Positions 13,341 through 24,095 of a stretch of DNA of 64,000 nt are shown piece after piece. A program made the position numbers and the translations under genes. Location of the stretch: contig JAIVFH010000119.1 in assembly GCA_025765595.1 (NCBI GenBank), positions 30,257 to 94,256 on the forward strand. The letters are read 5' to 3'. Under the pieces are notes generated by a model, which had not been told where the DNA came from, did not search any database, and saw only the letters and a program-made list of their open reading frames with translations. How positions within the stretch are numbered: position 1 is the stretch's first letter; each line of letters begins with the position of its first letter. This DNA is from Obelidium mucronatum (Eukaryota; Chytridiomycota; Chytridiomycetes; Chytridiales; Chytriomycetaceae).

Positions 13341-14124
13341 TTAGTATCCGAAGGCAGCCAACTTGGCGTTGACAGCATCAACATCCTTGGAAACCTTGGT
13401 AGCCGCCTGAGTACGGAGCTTGTTGAGGGCCTTCTTTCTAGCGTAGAAGACCTGGTTCTTAGCCTTTCTCTTCTCCTCCAATCTCTCCACAACTCCCTGG
13501 TATTTCCATCCCATTTCTGAGGAGATACGCTTGACGGTACAGTACTTGCGTCCTGGCTTAAGACGGAGAACACGGAGAGCAGCTGGGACAACAACACGCT
13601 TGAGCTTGTCGTATGGTGGTGGGACTCCTTCAAAGACCTTAAGACGCTCGAGGGCGGCAGCTCCACGGGCAGTCTTGTGTGGGATCATTCCTCTGATGGT
13701 GCGGTAGAAGATTCTGGATGGGGCACGGAAGTGGAATGGTCCACGGGCTGGGTTGATGACACATCTCTTACGGAGGTAAGCCAAGTACTTGACTGCAATT
13801 ATATTTTGCAATTAGAGGATTCATTATGTTGGTATGTATCTTGAAAATGACACTCACGCTTGTTTCTGTAGAAAGATCCAGAGACGTTGAGGTCTTCGCA
13901 ACGAACGACAGTGACCTTTTGTCCGTTGAGGAGGTGCTTGGCGACGATGGAAGTAAGACGACCGATCAAGTGGCCCTTTCCGTCAATAACGATTTCCTAA
14001 GGAGAACGGAGTGGTCAGCTGTCAGTCCAATCTCACAAATAGAATCCGATCCCGATTTCATGTAAACGAAACTCCGATTGAATATAGTTGCGACAGTATG
14101 AATATGTACCTTCTGGTAAGTCAT
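13341..14124 (-). CDS. 60S ribosomal protein uL13 (L13a/L16)
   Basis: Structural protein of the large ribosomal subunit. Exons: 14110-14124, 13858-13996, 13341-13792, giving 201 aa, the usual length. The short first exon encodes MTYQK and joins to [16 protein letters not shown]. Conserved family segments [36 protein letters not shown] and [19 protein letters not shown] are all present, and no frame break is seen. The sequence directly upstream of the ATG ends in TTTTCCCACAG, so a further 5' untranslated exon, as is common in fungal ribosomal protein genes, is likely. Introns are 113 and 65 nt; I found no convincing C/D snoRNA boxes in the longer one. Confidence 0.95.
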
Positions 14125-14750
14125 CTCTGTGGGAAAAGATGTTGAGTTAGTCTCTGATTCATTGGTGAATTCTATCAGATAGATTCGAAGTCCCGTTCCA
14201 GCCGCAGTATACGCTCCAGCATAAACCAATCCACTATTGCATAATATTCGTTTCCTGCGTTCATCGCATTCGCATCCAGGCACAGGGATGGCATTGCGTT
14301 AAGGAAGGCACAGCGCACCACTAGCCCATCCAGCCATCCTTTGCCCCTTCAGATCCATCCAATCACAGAGTATTCGCACGTTGATGGTCTGCTGGCTGTT
14401 TGCTGTTGATGGCTGCGGCGGATCGAGTTGGGATGGCAAGTGGGCGAGGACATGGCGCTACATACGAGTTGGCGAGAAAAATCTGAACCAAAACACCCAC
14501 ACAGAATACAGAGAATACTGCGAGCAGAACTGACGAGTTCTGGCACGGAACTCATTGGATTTAATATCATCTATGGCGCTCTACTCTATTTGGCATCAGC
14601 AACACACTGAGTACTTCGCACTATAAAAGAGATGTTGTATTCTTTGCTCTATAAAATCATAAACACACACCAAAATCAAATCCAAAAAGGCAAATGGGGT
14701 AAATTGAAATTTAAAAAAAGGGCCTTCTAAGGGGCGGGCCACTGACACGA
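14125..14750. promoter_or_regulatory. Upstream region of the uL13 gene
   Basis: About 600 bp with no supported gene. A CTAAC branch-like motif and a CCCACAG acceptor at about 14126-14150 (minus strand) suggest an intron in the 5' untranslated region of the uL13 gene. The remainder should hold its promoter and the 3' end of the neighbouring SH3 gene. Confidence 0.4.
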
Positions 14751-17440
14751 TTACTTGCGTTCCCATCTGTCTCTAAGTTCGGCAACACCAACTTGCTCCG
14801 TCTTGCTAATGTACACGGTCTCAGATTCAACCACAACAATACTTGTGCTTCGTTCTGGGATTTGGTGGGGATACAACTGTTCTGTTGATGCAGTGCTTCC
14901 ACCGGATCCGCGCTTCTTCTTGATCATGAAAGTCGCTTCACCATTTTCATTGTGGGCGACTGATTGAGAAGCACCCAGCTTTTGACGCGTAAGAACCGTG
15001 ACCGGGAACATTCCACGTTTGTGGCGCTTAGATACTGAAAATCGGCAATGTCTATCAGTCAGTGGAACAAAATAAGTATGACGTTTTTTCACTCACCAAT
15101 CTGTCCACGAGCCCATCCGTCTTCAAAAGTACGTTCGATTCCGACAATGTCACCAACTTCCAAAGTCAATTCATCGGATCTCACTCCATGGAATCCTCTG
15201 ACGACAACATGTGTGTTGGTCGGAGGTGGGACATACGCACTTAAGTTGGGAACATCGACATTGACAAAGTATGGGTTGACGGCATCTTTCTTGGAGGAAG
15301 CCGTTGTAGCGGTCTTCTCAGTTGCGGCAAGCATAGCGACGGCAGCGGCAACTTCTCCAGAAATGAGAGTGCGACGCTTTTCTTCAGTCAAACCATCTCC
15401 TTCCAAAAACTCTTCCTCTCCATCTTCAGCAACATGGATATTGTTGGTGGCAACAACAGTGGTTCCAGCAGCGGAATCAGATGATTGAACCGCGTATGCG
15501 TTTAATGCTGCGAGTTCAGCCAAGTTTTCATCCGAGTTCTTGTCGGCAACAATTCGCTCAATTTTAAAGTGTTTCTTTGGCTTGGCAGCAGCTGGTTGCT
15601 GCTCGCTCTTTCAGCAGCAATCGCTGCAGCTCCAACCACAGCAGCTCCAGCAATCGCAGCTCCAGCAATGTTGCTTTCTTTTTCTTCGGATACAATCTTT
15701 TGCATCTTGAATTGTTTTTTTGCCTTGGTTTCAGTACCAGCGGCAGCTGCTGCAGCGGCACCAGCACCAGCGGCAGCATAACCGTAATTGTTTGAGGAGG
15801 CATCGATTTCTCTGGTTTCAGATCCTTCTCCAGCAGCGCTATATCCACCACCGACGGCATATCCACCCAACGAAGCCGCCTGAGTTACTTCGGAATCCTT
15901 CTCATCCACAATTCGTTCAATCTTGAAATGCTTCTTTGACTTTGCGCCAGCTGCAGCTCCAGCAGCGGACGAATTTTCTTGGTCCTTGGAGGATGGACGC
16001 ATAGGCTGCCGCACCAGCAACAGCGGCACCACCAAGAACCGCAGCAGCAAGACCACTGTCTTCTTTTTCATCCACAATTCTTTCGATCTTGAACTGCTTC
16101 TTTGGCTTAGTGGAAGCGGCAGCAGTAGCAGCAGCAGCTCCGCCTATATTTAATCAGAGAATGTTTAGACACAAAAATCAAGAGGATAAAGTGTGGACAC
16201 AAACCAGCAGCGGCATAGCCATATGAGGAGTCATTCTGATTGCTAGTGGTAGTTGTAGTAGTTGTAGTGGTGAGCATGCGTCGACGTCTTTGTTCGTCTG
16301 TTTCATAGGCGGCGGCACCAGCAGCAAGTCCAGCACCAGCAGCCACATACGCGCCATTATTTCCAGAAGAAATATCCTGCTCTCTAACGATATCGCCGTA
16401 CTGTCCAGCAGAGTAGCCACCAATGGGGAGGTCTCGATTTTCCTCCCCCTTAGCTGCAGGAGGAGGAACAGTAATTCCAGTCATGGGTTGGTTAGCGTAA
16501 GGCGAGTGCTGGGGAAGCGATTCCTGTTCGGCTTCAGCGCGTTTACGACGGTTGTGCCAGATGCATCCTGCAATACAGAAGCCAAGAAGGGCAAGCACTC
16601 CAAGTACGATAAGAATGATGGCTGGGGTTCCCAGAGCAGAGTCATCGTTTCCACCTCCGATTGGAAGAGAGGTTGCACTGACTGATGACGAAACAGTGGT
16701 AGTTGGTCGCAGTGAATTGGTCTTAATCGTTCAGAGTTAATTTGGGCTTGTGAGTCTATCGACTGAAAACGAAAAAGACATACCACACTCGAAGCTCCAC
16801 TGGCCGAGCCAGAAACAATTGTCCCATTCGAGTTTCCGTTACTTGAACCATTCGAGTTTCCTGTCAAACTTCCTCCGTTGGTGCCGTTTGAACCGTTTCC
16901 TCCACTCGAACCATTGCTTCCATTTCCACTTCCGCTTCCTGCACCTGAGCCCGACCCAGAGCCTGACCCAGAGCCAGAACCAGAGCCTCCGCTTCCAGAT
17001 GAACCTCCGCTTCCAGATGAGCCTGAGCCTGAGCCTGAGCCTGACCCCGAACCACTTCCACCATTGCCACTGCCTCCAGACCCAGAGCCTCCTTGCCCAG
17101 AGCCTCCACTTCCTGACCCACTACCCGATCCTCCGCCCGAGCCTGAACCTCCCGAACCAGAACCCGAGCCTGAGCCCGTGCCTGACCCAGAGCCAGAGCC
17201 AGAGCTAGAGCCAGAACCAGACCCTGACCCTGACCCTCCAGACCCTCCTGATCCAGACCCTCCCGAGCCAGACCCTGAGCCATTTCCATCGCCAGGTCCA
17301 TACACTGGAGGTGCTACATACACCGGTGGTTGATACGTTGGATCGTAAACTGCTGCCATGTCCAACGTTGTAGAAATTGGTTTGCTGCAATCTTCTCTTA
17401 CTGTGAAAATTTTCACTGCTGATGGTGTTGGAGGTGTCAT
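14751..17440 (-). CDS. Single-pass membrane protein with Gly-Ser stalk, internal repeats and C-terminal SH3 domain
   Basis: Exons: 16784-17440, 16205-16721, 15097-16143, 14751-15034. After a short N-terminal region ([17 protein letters not shown]) comes a very long (GS)n/(GN)n stretch of about 200 residues, then a single hydrophobic segment ([19 protein letters not shown]) ended by HNRRKR. The following half holds Ala-rich tracts and about four copies of a basic motif of the type KKxFKIERIVxEK (near 16085, 15920, 15710 and 15560). An SH3 domain follows, split by an intron: [21 protein letters not shown], then GWARGQI, then [13 protein letters not shown]. Frame breaks near 15590 and 15990 look like indels. 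The layout suggests a surface or wall-facing stalk with a cytosolic SH3 adaptor, as in Fus1-like proteins; no family is recognised, and no signal peptide is visible. Confidence 0.75.
16864..17300 (-). repeat. Gly-Ser coding simple repeat
   Basis: Degenerate hexamer-like repeat (GGCTCxGGx on the minus strand) encoding the GS/GN stalk of the SH3 membrane protein. The opposite strand is open and reads as a Pro/Glu/Asp-rich frame, which I take as a by-product of the repeat. Confidence 0.8.
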
Positions 17441-18008
17441 CGCATATCAAGAGCAATAAGGCCAGCAGTTGTGATTATAATTTGAATATTAAAAACTGCG
17501 TTTATTAGTGGTCATGCAAAGATGTTGGTTTGATTTCATTCCATTATTGAATTTACAGAAATTTTCATTCCATTAATTGAATGCTATCTGATGGCATTAC
17601 AGGGCTCCATGATTTCGTAATAATGCGCGTCACGTTTTCTCGTTTAATCAAGCTCACTCTTCCACAGCGCGGGTTGAAAACGTTTGACCGGAGTTGGTTG
17701 TTAAGAGCCATCACTTTTGGATAAACTTCGCATCAGTTAATTTTATCAAATATTTGACGGTGGATGACTTTCGCGCCGAAGATGCCTCCGCTTCTGTCTG
17801 GCTTCTTGAGCCGATTCAAGAATGCTCCCTTTTCAGCAAGTTGTGAGTGAAGCATCGGCGGTTTTAGGCCGCTTGAGTCGGAAACTTGTATCTTTCATGT
17901 CGACAAGGCGATCTTAAACTGTCAGTTGCTGGTTTCGAAACAGAGCTGTCATTAATAAATCAGACCCAATCGCAAATCAGTGAACATCTTCTTCAACAGC
18001 TACGAAAT
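17441..18008. other. Divergent intergenic region
   Basis: Spacer between the SH3 membrane protein (minus) and a small secreted protein (plus). It should hold both promoters; no other feature is visible. Confidence 0.4.
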
Positions 18009-18336
18009 ATGCACTTCAACTTCGTTACTCGGATCAATCGCTGCCGCCCTCTTTACAATACTATTTCCAGCATCTGCAACTGCAATAATTGCGAACCTCA
18101 ATGATCCCTGCCCGTTCCTTGGAAATCTAGCTTGTGGACCTTTTGACACGCGTTTAATCTGCAACAACGTCAGTAACCAACTCATCTACGTCGCGTTTGG
18201 AACCTGCGGTATCGGACCAGCCTCTTGTCAGAACGGATTCTGTATAGACCCAAGACACAAGAAGCAACACCCAGATCGCTTTACACAAAATTTCCACCGT
18301 GAAAACATAATCGCGCTGGAGCAATTTAAACATTGA
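18009..18336 (+). CDS. Small secreted cysteine-rich protein
   Basis: Short frame beginning at the ATG at 18009 (MHFNF...) and, after one apparent 1-nt slip near 18030, continuing with a hydrophobic signal-like stretch (LLGSIAAALFTILFPASATA). The mature part has about seven cysteines (DPCPFLGNLACGPFD, RLICNN, GTCGIGPASCQNGFC) and a basic tail. About 108 aa. I do not recognise the family. Single exon, with a short 3' region before the U2 promoter. Confidence 0.5.
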
Positions 18337-18720
18337 ATAAAAGCTCTTTTTACTTCTCAAATGGGCATTTATTTGTAATTTTGAACACAACTTAGATTCG
18401 ACGGCAGATTATAACAGTAAGAGTGTGGATTTCTTTAATAGAGTCCAGACTGTTTACTGCATAAATAGCCTGCGAATGATATGGACGAAGATACTCAATC
18501 CCAAACTGAGAGAGTGCCAGTGGGGTTTTCAAAAATTAGATACACTCTCCTTAATGGCCCTACCACACGGCAATCTTTAGTAAAAGGCGAAAGATTGAAG
18601 CGTTTTTGCGATAAAGCCGGAGAGGATGAGGGACAAATAATGGACGGGACTGCGCAGCATTTATACCTTTTTCTCAGAACCAAGCATTGACGTGTAACGC
18701 GACTGCGCACGGAAAAAAGG
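18337..18720. promoter_or_regulatory. Region upstream of U2 snRNA
   Basis: About 400 bp without a supported gene; the open frame at 18481-18690 has no family features. It lies directly upstream of the U2 TATA box and probably holds the proximal snRNA promoter element, which I cannot identify by motif. Confidence 0.35.
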
Positions 18721-18728
18721 TATAAAAA
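18721..18728 (+). promoter_or_regulatory. TATA box of the U2 snRNA gene
   Basis: TATAAAAA lies about 39 nt before the predicted U2 5' end at 18760, in a place consistent with snRNA transcription start selection. Confidence 0.6.
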
Positions 18729-18759
18729 GGCAGGCCCAACCCTTCAATTGTTCCTTACA

Positions 18760-18940
18760 ATCCTCTCAAGCCTATTGGCTAAGATCAAGTGTAGTATCTG
18801 TTCTATTTAGTGTGATAACTAAATCTGCGTACATTGTACGTATCTATTATCACAAATATTTTTGAATCTCTCTTGGGACCCTGTGTGCTTTGCACCAGAC
18901 CCTCGAACTGGTGTCGCTGGCCTTACACTGCCTGCCTGCT
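18760..18940 (+). ncRNA. U2 spliceosomal snRNA
   Basis: Recognised by the almost invariant U2 core TTGGCTAAGATCAAGTGTAG and TATCTGTTCT (18775-18804), which includes the branch-point pairing GTAGTA at 18791-18796. It is followed by a perfect 7-bp stem-loop IIa (ATTTAGT/ACTAAAT, 18805-18824), a IIb-like hairpin (CGTAC/GTACG, 18828-18840) and an Sm-like site ATATTTTTGA at about 18856-18866. A CACCAG/CTGGTG hairpin after it fits stem IV. The 5' end is set by alignment of ATCCTCTCAAGCC with the usual U2 start; the 3' end is approximate. It acts in the spliceosome by pairing with the intron branch site. Confidence 0.9.
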
Positions 18941-19286
18941 GACGCCGAACCTTTCTCTTTATTTCAATTGATGAAAAGCTCAGCCGCGATTTCTTTGCTC
19001 ATGTAATTATTGACTTAAAAATTGGGCGTTATTCAAGTTACTGTGAAGTGACGAGTAAGAAGATAAAATTTATTCCGCTTGTAAGACCGCGCTTCCAGTA
19101 TTCCTTGGGCTTCACGTCTGACATTGAACTCATGGGCTATTAGTAATCCTTAAAATCTCTTAAAAAATGAGATTTTTCGGTTCAATAAAGATGATCCCAA
19201 GTAACCAGCCACAACTCGAGGAGGTTCAAAAAAAATGATCCCAAATAACAACCAGCCTACAACTCGAGCAGCCACAACTCGAGGGT
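18941..19286. other. Intergenic region before PAP2 gene
   Basis: Spacer after U2. A short imperfect direct repeat (GATCCCAA, ..CAGCC, ACAACTCGAG) occurs three times at about 19192-19284, just before the PAP2 start. No gene seen. Confidence 0.4.
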
Positions 19287-20534
19287 ATGCTTGTTTCTAG
19301 TAGTGCCAGTGATGGAAATGCGAACAGTTTGACCGCCCTATCCAGCAAAACTAGCAACAATGCAGCTACTGTTGCTGGTATCGCAGTACCTCATGCCTCA
19401 GCGAATGATAACATCTACCTCAACCAAAAGAGTTACCAAATCCAACTCCAACTCCTTCACACTCTGCAACACCCAACAGTCAGGAAGATATCTGCAATCC
19501 CCTTCACAATTCTACACTATTTGTTCCAGTCGGATGTTCTGATTGCCATGTTCATCTTCTGCGTCTGCATCAACTACAACCTTGAGCTCATGTACATTAT
19601 TGGAAAAGGAATCGCTATTGCCAATATTGTGTACATGTTCATGAAATACTATTGGAAAGCACCTCGCCCCATTTGGATTGACCAGACGTTGCATCTGTCG
19701 AAATTTGTGTGGGAGACAGACTACAGTTTCCCATCAGGTCACTCGGCGTTGGTGGGTTCAATATTTAGTAGCTCGCTTTGCTACTACGTGTACAACGAGG
19801 GGTATTCGTTTGCGGGCGCAATGGCGCTTCCAACTGTCTGGTCACTTTTGGTGATCACATTAATGACAGCGGCTTCCCGATGTGTTTTGGGAATGCATTT
19901 TATTTCAGATGTTTTGTGCGGACTATTTATTGGAATTGTAACGCCTGTGGTGTGGGTTTTGACTGGGTTGGATGCCCGTTATCACGAGTTGTGTGATTGG
20001 AATGTGGGCCTCGGGTTTGTCGCTGGAATTGCCTCCAATTTGTTGGTTATCTTGGGCTTTTTGTATTTCTATGTGACTATTAATCGGGATAAGGAGCATT
20101 TAGCCCGGGTTGAGAGGTGGAATTTGAACGTTGCACAGGTTGTCGCGGTGTTGTTTGAGAATGCAAAGGATCAGAAAAAGTTTTTGATCGAGCCGCAGAA
20201 GATGCATAGTTTTTCTTTGGTAATGGGTGGATATGTTTTTAATTCGCTATATGACCCGATTATGGGGGCTTTTGATTCCGGGAATGTGCTTTTCAATGTC
20301 CGAACCGGATGTGTCCAAGACTATGCTTTGGCACTGACTTTGGGGTTGTCTGGGGTTATTGCTATTGGAGTTGTCATGGAGATGTTACCAAAGGGGCATA
20401 TTTGGATTGCTGTTCGTACGGTTTTTGTTTCGGCCTTGTTGTTTTGGGTTGCTATTGTGGCCAAGTATGCTACCTGTCAAGATTCAAGAAAATTACAACT
20501 GTTGACGAAGTTGTTACTATATTCAAATATTTAA
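19287..20534 (+). CDS. PAP2-family phosphatase, sphingosine-1-phosphate phosphatase-like, multi-pass membrane
   Basis: Lipid phosphate phosphatase, probably acting on sphingoid-base or related lipid phosphates in the ER. Uninterrupted 415-aa frame. The three PAP2 motifs are complete: KYYWKAPRP near residue 117, SFPSGHS near residue 148 and SRCVLGMHFISDV near residue 195, with several hydrophobic helices around and after them. This layout (about 400 aa, long helical C-terminal half) fits the SPP subgroup better than short LPP proteins; that subgroup call is an inference. One of the few conserved genes here without an intron or frame break. Confidence 0.85.
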   Translation: MLVSSSASDGNANSLTALSSKTSNNAATVAGIAVPHASANDNIYLNQKSYQIQLQLLHTLQHPTVRKISAIPFTILHYLFQSDVLIAMFIFCVCINYNLELMYIIGKGIAIANIVYMFMKYYWKAPRPIWIDQTLHLSKFVWETDYSFPSGHSALVGSIFSSSLCYYVYNEGYSFAGAMALPTVWSLLVITLMTAASRCVLGMHFISDVLCGLFIGIVTPVVWVLTGLDARYHELCDWNVGLGFVAGIASNLLVILGFLYFYVTINRDKEHLARVERWNLNVAQVVAVLFENAKDQKKFLIEPQKMHSFSLVMGGYVFNSLYDPIMGAFDSGNVLFNVRTGCVQDYALALTLGLSGVIAIGVVMEMLPKGHIWIAVRTVFVSALLFWVAIVAKYATCQDSRKLQLLTKLLLYSNI

Positions 20535-20612
20535 ATAAAATCATAGTCAAAGCTCAATCAATGTGCTCATCTCTTCATTTTTCTATTGCTAATCGAGTTA
20601 TCCAGAATTCTA

Positions 20613-21176
20613 CTACATGTCGAATGAATGTGCTTGAACAGCAGCAAAAGACCGTTCTGACGTTTCCGCACTTTTCAAACCCCTCTCCGCCTCGCGAATC
20701 TGCTGCGTAAGGATATTTTTATCCTCGACAGAAACGACGCGGGCATATCTGAGATACATTAACTCTCGTGCTCGTTTCTTTTCCGGGAAATATAGTAGTT
20801 ATGTTTGCAGTCATTGGTGTATTCTAACCAACTTTCCAGAATTATCGACAACTTTGCTTGTGTGACAGCAATTGGATTGGCGTTAAAATCATTTAAGTAG
20901 CTGGAGAATGGTAGTTACGGTCGCAGAACTCCATTGTTCGACGCTTCGAATATAAGTTGGTCCCGTCTGCTTCTTTGATCTGCCTTCGAAATAGTATCCA
21001 GTGTCAACTTTATTTGCTTGGGCTAACTTATACGGGTTTGGGCAAGGAGAAACGGCAACAAAAAGCAACGTCTCAGTCGTATTTAGATATCTGAGTTAAC
21101 CAACGACTTTGGTTGAAGTATTTGAACGGATATATGCAGCTTGATTTGACCACTGGAATAATTCGTTATCATTCAT
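20613..21176 (-). CDS. Hypothetical protein, about 190 aa
   Basis: Not recognised. The start at 21176 reads MNDNELFQWSNQAAYIR. After a short intron around 21090-21130 the frame continues with VSPCPNPYKLAQANK, GYYFEGRSKKQTGPTYIR and SVEQWSSATVTTILQLLK. Small slips near 20886 and 20757 lead into a charged helical C-terminus (LMYLRYARVVSVEDKN, QQIREAERGLKSAETSE) that stops at 20613-20615. Consistent amino-acid composition across the breaks supports a real gene. It is convergent with PAP2, and their ends are only about 80 bp apart. Confidence 0.45.
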
Positions 21177-21390
21177 ACATCATAATCGCTCGAAAAAACC
21201 CACCAGCTACCCCCTCAAATCACAAATGACCCAAGTATCGACTTTATTCTTTTTTGAATTCCGGATGATCGTTTCGGTGTTGTCCTTCGTAAATGGAAAT
21301 CTTCCAACCAACGAGCCAAGAGATGCTTCCGTTTGCAAGAAGAATTCCGATACTTGAAGGACTAAACGCATACTCATGTCTTCCACAATT

Positions 21391-22751
21391 TTATATCCCT
21401 ATTCGTCCTTGGGTGGAAACCAAAGCAGATTCATAGGCAAGAACTTGTTTCTGGGGCACATAAATTTGCAAGGGCTCGTTGGAAGAAAGATATTCTGATA
21501 AAATCAGCATTCTCGAAAAGCATCCCGAAAGAATTAAATCCTGTACGTGAGAGAATTGGATTCCTGCGCTGGCGAGGGAATCTCTAACAGTAATGGTAAC
21601 GTAACTGGCCCAAATCCCAATCAACACACGTAGATCCCGTGCAGATACAGAGCCAGATAAAATGTCGCCGCTCTCGCATTTGGAGCGCACATTTATATGT
21701 TTCGCTGCTGACATATGAAGCTCGGAAAGAATATCGGCCATATCTGTTTCCATCCGTTGTCTTGAAGCGTGATCCAACTCACAAGCATTTGAGAACCCCA
21801 TAGAATGATCAATCAAGATTCTTTTCATGATCCGTGCAATGAAGATCTGGGCTCCAGAAGTCATTGTCTTTTAGATCAGCACCTTAGCCACTCCATCTTC
21901 AATACCCAACACGGTTGCTGTGGAATCATCTAGATCGAGATCGAAAACCAGTATAGTGTGCTGCGTGAAGAGATATTCTATATTGTGCGCCGCTGCAATG
22001 GCTGAAGATTGTGGTAAAATTCGGATATTACGTATTCCATTTGATTTGGTTGTGCCATAAACAACAGAGCGTTGATAATCGGAGAAATCCCACAGATTGA
22101 TATTGCTAACAAAGCCAAAAAAACGATTAATAATAGAGCGGAGTACTAATTTAAGGGACTCACTTGCTTCCAAATATTTTCTTGCGCCAGCAAATGTGGA
22201 AGTATTTTAGGAACTAAATTATCGACGCGATAAGAAGTAACAACGCCTCCAGAGGCCACATTGAAAACGAGTTACGAGATTCCCGCTATTATTGCGTCTA
22301 ACGTTGAACTCGTATTTTGTAGAATCGTAGCTGTCACTTTCAATGAAACGTGGAACATCATAAAAGGTGTGGGCAGGATTCTCGAATCTCTGATTGATGG
22401 CTCCTTGACCAAGCAGTATTCCTCCGTCTTCAGTAAATGCGATAGCGAAAGGGATGGATACAGATGATAGGATTTTCTCGTAAGAAAACGGAACTGTTTA
22501 TATGCGAGCGAGCCGTCAGTGAGTAAAACAAGTGAAAGATGTATATACCATCGCGTGTATTCGATTGATATTCCAACAGTGAAGGAGTCAACTGGATCGT
22601 TGGTGGGTTTGTAGACTGGAAGCGAAACAACTGGACTTGTGGCTATGGCCATCAGTCCATATGCCCTCCCTTGACGCTACTCCCAGATTTTTTGAAAGTT
22701 GAGACCGAAAGACGAGAGGAAAGCTGTGACGAAAAGCGTTATGAGCGCCAT
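21391..22751 (-). CDS. Divergent Hsp70-like protein with signal peptide (STCH/HSPA13-like nucleotide-binding fold)
   Basis: The start at 22751 encodes a hydrophobic signal peptide (MALITLFVTAFLSSFG), followed after a 1-nt slip by an Hsp70 ATPase-domain relative. Matches in order: DSFTVGISIEYT at the phosphate-1 position, IPFAIAFTEDGGILLGQGA and NPAHTFYDVPRFIE, ILPQSSAIAAAHN (the EPTAAA region), ILVFDLDLDDSTATVLGIEDG (phosphate-2), and LILSGCFSRMLIL (the GGSTRIP adenosine site). There is no substrate-binding domain after about residue 440. Gly and Thr residues of both phosphate loops are replaced, so ATP hydrolysis is doubtful. An ER-lumenal, regulatory or degenerate chaperone is the likeliest reading. 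Several introns and slips make exon limits approximate. Confidence 0.6.
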
Positions 22752-22811
22752 CTTAAACCCCTTTTTTTTGTTTGATTTATTATTTTAAATACTTATTCAA
22801 TCACGTCAAAT

Positions 22812-23388
22812 CTACTTTGCGCCTCCAGCGGCCATAAGATTGTTGATGTATTTCAACAGCACTGCGTTTTCCGCAGTTTTCAGTGTGTGATCGTTGCGAG
22901 CTGTTTCGACACGATCCACAAGACCTTCAGAATGCAAAAAAAAAAAAATCAATAGTCAAAAAGTGAAGAAGAAAGAGAAACAGTAAGCTAAATAAATTAA
23001 AATGAAACCTCGAACTATTTCTTGTAAGTCAAGAAGTTGGCTGGTGATTCAAATGATTGGTGAATACTCTTTTTGGTCTATGCTTTATTGGGAATACTGG
23101 GAATACCCACCTTATCAGCACTTCGCGCTCTGCTGCCAGATCTGGAGTTGCCGGTAAAGCAGACGTTGTTGGTTTCCTAGATCTCGTCCGCTGATTGGAG
23201 GAGGCCACAGCAAGTCCAGAAGTTGTAGTGTAGTTTGAAGAGGCCTCGCCTTGAAAGACTGGACTACGCGTGTTTGACAGCAAATCACCGACAGATATTG
23301 TTGGCGGCGCCATTGAAGTTTCTGGCGGAAGAATCGCGTCAACGTGGAGCTCATCGGCAGGTGTTGGTGTTGCCGCCGTCGAAGCCAT
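22812..23388 (-). CDS. SCOC/UNC-69-like short coiled-coil protein
   Basis: Exons: 23111-23388, 23009-23040, 22812-22924, giving 140 aa without frame breaks. The first 90 residues are disordered (Ser/Thr/Pro-rich). The C-terminus LISQLLDLQEIVRGLVDRV, ETARNDHTLKTAENAVLLKY and INNLMAAG matches the SCOC coiled-coil family in spacing and in its end motif (xxYIxNLMxA). SCOC proteins work at the Golgi with ARL1 and in autophagy and vesicle traffic. The family match emerges only after splicing, with introns of 84 and 70 nt. Confidence 0.7.
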
Positions 23389-23565
23389 TTCTAGATTTGG
23401 AACAGAATTAAATCCCGTGACGATGATGCAGAAGTAATTAGAAATACATGCTTCCCTTGGATTATCCCGGCTACGTCTGAAAGGCTTGAAGTAGTAGTCT
23501 AGTAGAATAGTAGAAATGTAATGATGCAAAAAGGCTAAAAGCCCCTCAGCAGTTAGAGATAGCGC

Positions 23566-24010
23566 GACTCATTCTCCGGACATTCAAGAATCAAATCCAC
23601 AGACGCCGACGTCTTCCAGAAAGCGATTAAGCCTGCGCTTCCATCCATCAGAAAGTGGATCAACCGTGCAAATCAAGAAAAACAATCTCGAAAACCATCA
23701 AGTACGTCTTAAAGAGTGGCACGAGCGTACAAGATTCACATATTTGGTTCTCGACAAGGAAAACTCTCTGGCTTGTTTAGTCTTCGTCGTGTTGATTAGA
23801 AAGCAAAATCTGCAGCTCTTGCATATTGGTTGGTTCCTGATTTTGAAGGACGCGATATCGCTACTGAAGCGACAAATTCTCTCATAGATTTCGCCAAGGA
23901 TGTATTCCTGTTTGATCGTATTTTCTTGTAATGCGATGGTCGAAATGGAAAGCCTTTCCCTGCGGCTAAAAAGCTCGGGTTCACTCACGAAGGAATACTA
24001 AGAAATGACG
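23566..24010 (+). pseudogene. GNAT (RimJ/RimL-type) acetyltransferase, broken
   Basis: Pieces of a GNAT acetyltransferase in three frames: RLILRTFKN and TDADVFQKAIKPALPSIRKW at the start, then SAALAYWLVPDFEGRDIATE, ATNSLIDFAKDVFLFDRIF and AAKKLGFTHEGILRN, which match the acetyl-CoA-binding core and the closing motif of the family. At least two in-frame stops (near 23797 and 23927) and two frame changes occur within 450 bp, more than in its neighbours, so this may be a true pseudogene rather than only sequencing error. Confidence 0.5.
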
Positions 24011-24095
24011 TTTGTAAAAGTACGTGGATACGAATTTCAATGAAGCGCTATAATTATGTATTATAATGAAACCATTTTAATTAATAATGCAAGCA

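Noticed and set aside
13997..14109. Box C/D snoRNA in the first uL13 intron
   Set aside because: CTGA strings occur, but no TGATGA C box and no terminal stem at suitable spacing.
16878..17333. Long Pro/Glu/Asp-rich open frame on the plus strand
   Set aside because: It is the mirror of the Gly-Ser repeat on the minus strand, which is fixed by the flanking TM and SH3 exons.
18481..18690. Plus-strand frame before U2
   Set aside because: No family features or introns, and it occupies the snRNA promoter position.
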